DNA of 35,499 nucleotides from Streptomyces meridianus (GTDB lineage: Bacteria; Actinomycetota; Actinomycetes; Streptomycetales; Streptomycetaceae). The position numbers and the translations under genes were made by a program. The notes beneath the pieces were generated by a model, which searched no databases, had not been told where the DNA came from, and was given only the letters and a program-made list of their open reading frames with translations. Where the stretch lies: positions 1-35,499 of the forward strand of contig NZ_JAMQGM010000050.1 of NCBI RefSeq assembly GCF_023703325.1, given 5' to 3'. Positions 35,240-35,499 of the stretch are shown here, in pieces (within the stretch, counting starts at the first letter, position 1; each line of letters begins with the position of its first letter).

Positions 35240-35499
35240 GACGGGTTCCCCTCGGAACGGTCGGCGGGACAACGGGACTGACTCCCGTGGGTCCGGTAAG
35301 GCGGACCCACGGCAGAGCGGGGCAGCACAGCGGAACAGCAAGACAGCACGACGGCGGGAACAGCAGGACAGCCTGGGCGCCGTCACGATGCACGCACTCG
35401 ACGCATGCCGAGCGTACATGCATCGTCACACAATGTTGTTACCAGGGTATGGCCGGAGCGGCAAACGCAGGCGCAGACACGAAAGCGGCCCGCGACTCC
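35240..35499. other. Upstream region of the 70-aa gene, to window edge
   Basis: Gene-free 260 bp. It holds a perfect 11-bp hairpin (35285-35312) and a 16-bp imperfect direct repeat, GGAACAGCAAGACAGC (35332-35347) and GGAACAGCAGGACAGC (35357-35372). The last bases (GAAAGCGGCCCGCGACTCC, 35481-35499) look like one arm of a terminator for a gene beyond the window. Confidence 0.45.
35285..35312 (-). promoter_or_regulatory. Perfect leader hairpin of the 70-aa gene
   Basis: Arms CCGTGGGTCCG (35285-35295) and 35302-35312, loop 6 nt. It lies 46 nt upstream of the start codon. It may be an attenuator, an RNA stability element, or the terminator of an upstream gene; no T-run is seen. Confidence 0.4.

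Noticed and set aside
35332..35372. Short direct repeat considered as CRISPR-like
   Set aside because: Only two imperfect 16-bp copies with a 9-nt gap; no array and no cas genes.

Overview
The window is chromosomal DNA from a Streptomyces-type actinomycete. GC is very high, starts are often GTG or TTG, ribosome sites are GGAGG-like, and the last 3.5 kb carry the conserved block glnA (with Tyr397 and an upstream GlnR-type operator) / RDD protein / DUF4191 protein / 70-aa protein. That order is familiar from the Streptomyces core near the lip genes. The assignment rests on gene content and motifs; no database was searched.

Layout. 1-3.6 kb: 3' part of a large CtpI-like P-type ATPase, a 63-aa membrane peptide and a GNAT acetyltransferase. 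3.8-6.5 kb: a deoxyribosyltransferase-fold protein, a decayed IS982-type transposase, two SAM methyltransferases and a Streptomyces-style intergenic repeat. 6.7-10.9 kb: DUF3040 protein, a broken cation/proton antiporter, a sigma-factor-like protein fused to a membrane anchor and exported domain, and a DUF6000 protein. 11.0-19.7 kb: a sugar and transport region with an exported GH89 alpha-N-acetylglucosaminidase divergent from a Gfo/Idh/MocA oxidoreductase, a TauE/SafE transporter, a MarR-MFS pair with a palindromic operator, a PfkB sugar kinase and a CMD-family protein. 20.6-24.3 kb: a tight three-gene operon (HalD/BesD-type iron/2OG oxygenase, SAM methyltransferase, choline/carnitine-type acyltransferase) closed by a strong terminator and followed by a GT2 glycosyltransferase. 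25.6-31.9 kb: an accessory patch of single genes (DinB, APH-type kinase, two GNATs, alpha/beta hydrolase, stand-alone TOPRIM protein, methyltransferase) with relics of a Tn3 transposase and an XRE regulator next to an SOS-box-like site. 32-35.5 kb: the conserved glnA block.

The most interesting unit is the 20.6-24.3 kb operon. Hydroxylation, methylation and O-acyl transfer are the steps needed to build a carnitine-like acyl ester, so the operon may make an acylated hydroxy-amino acid or betaine. This is inference from family membership and gene order. Other recurring themes are leaderless promoters (TAnnnT 6-7 nt before the start codon at six genes) and at least five decayed genes in the accessory part.
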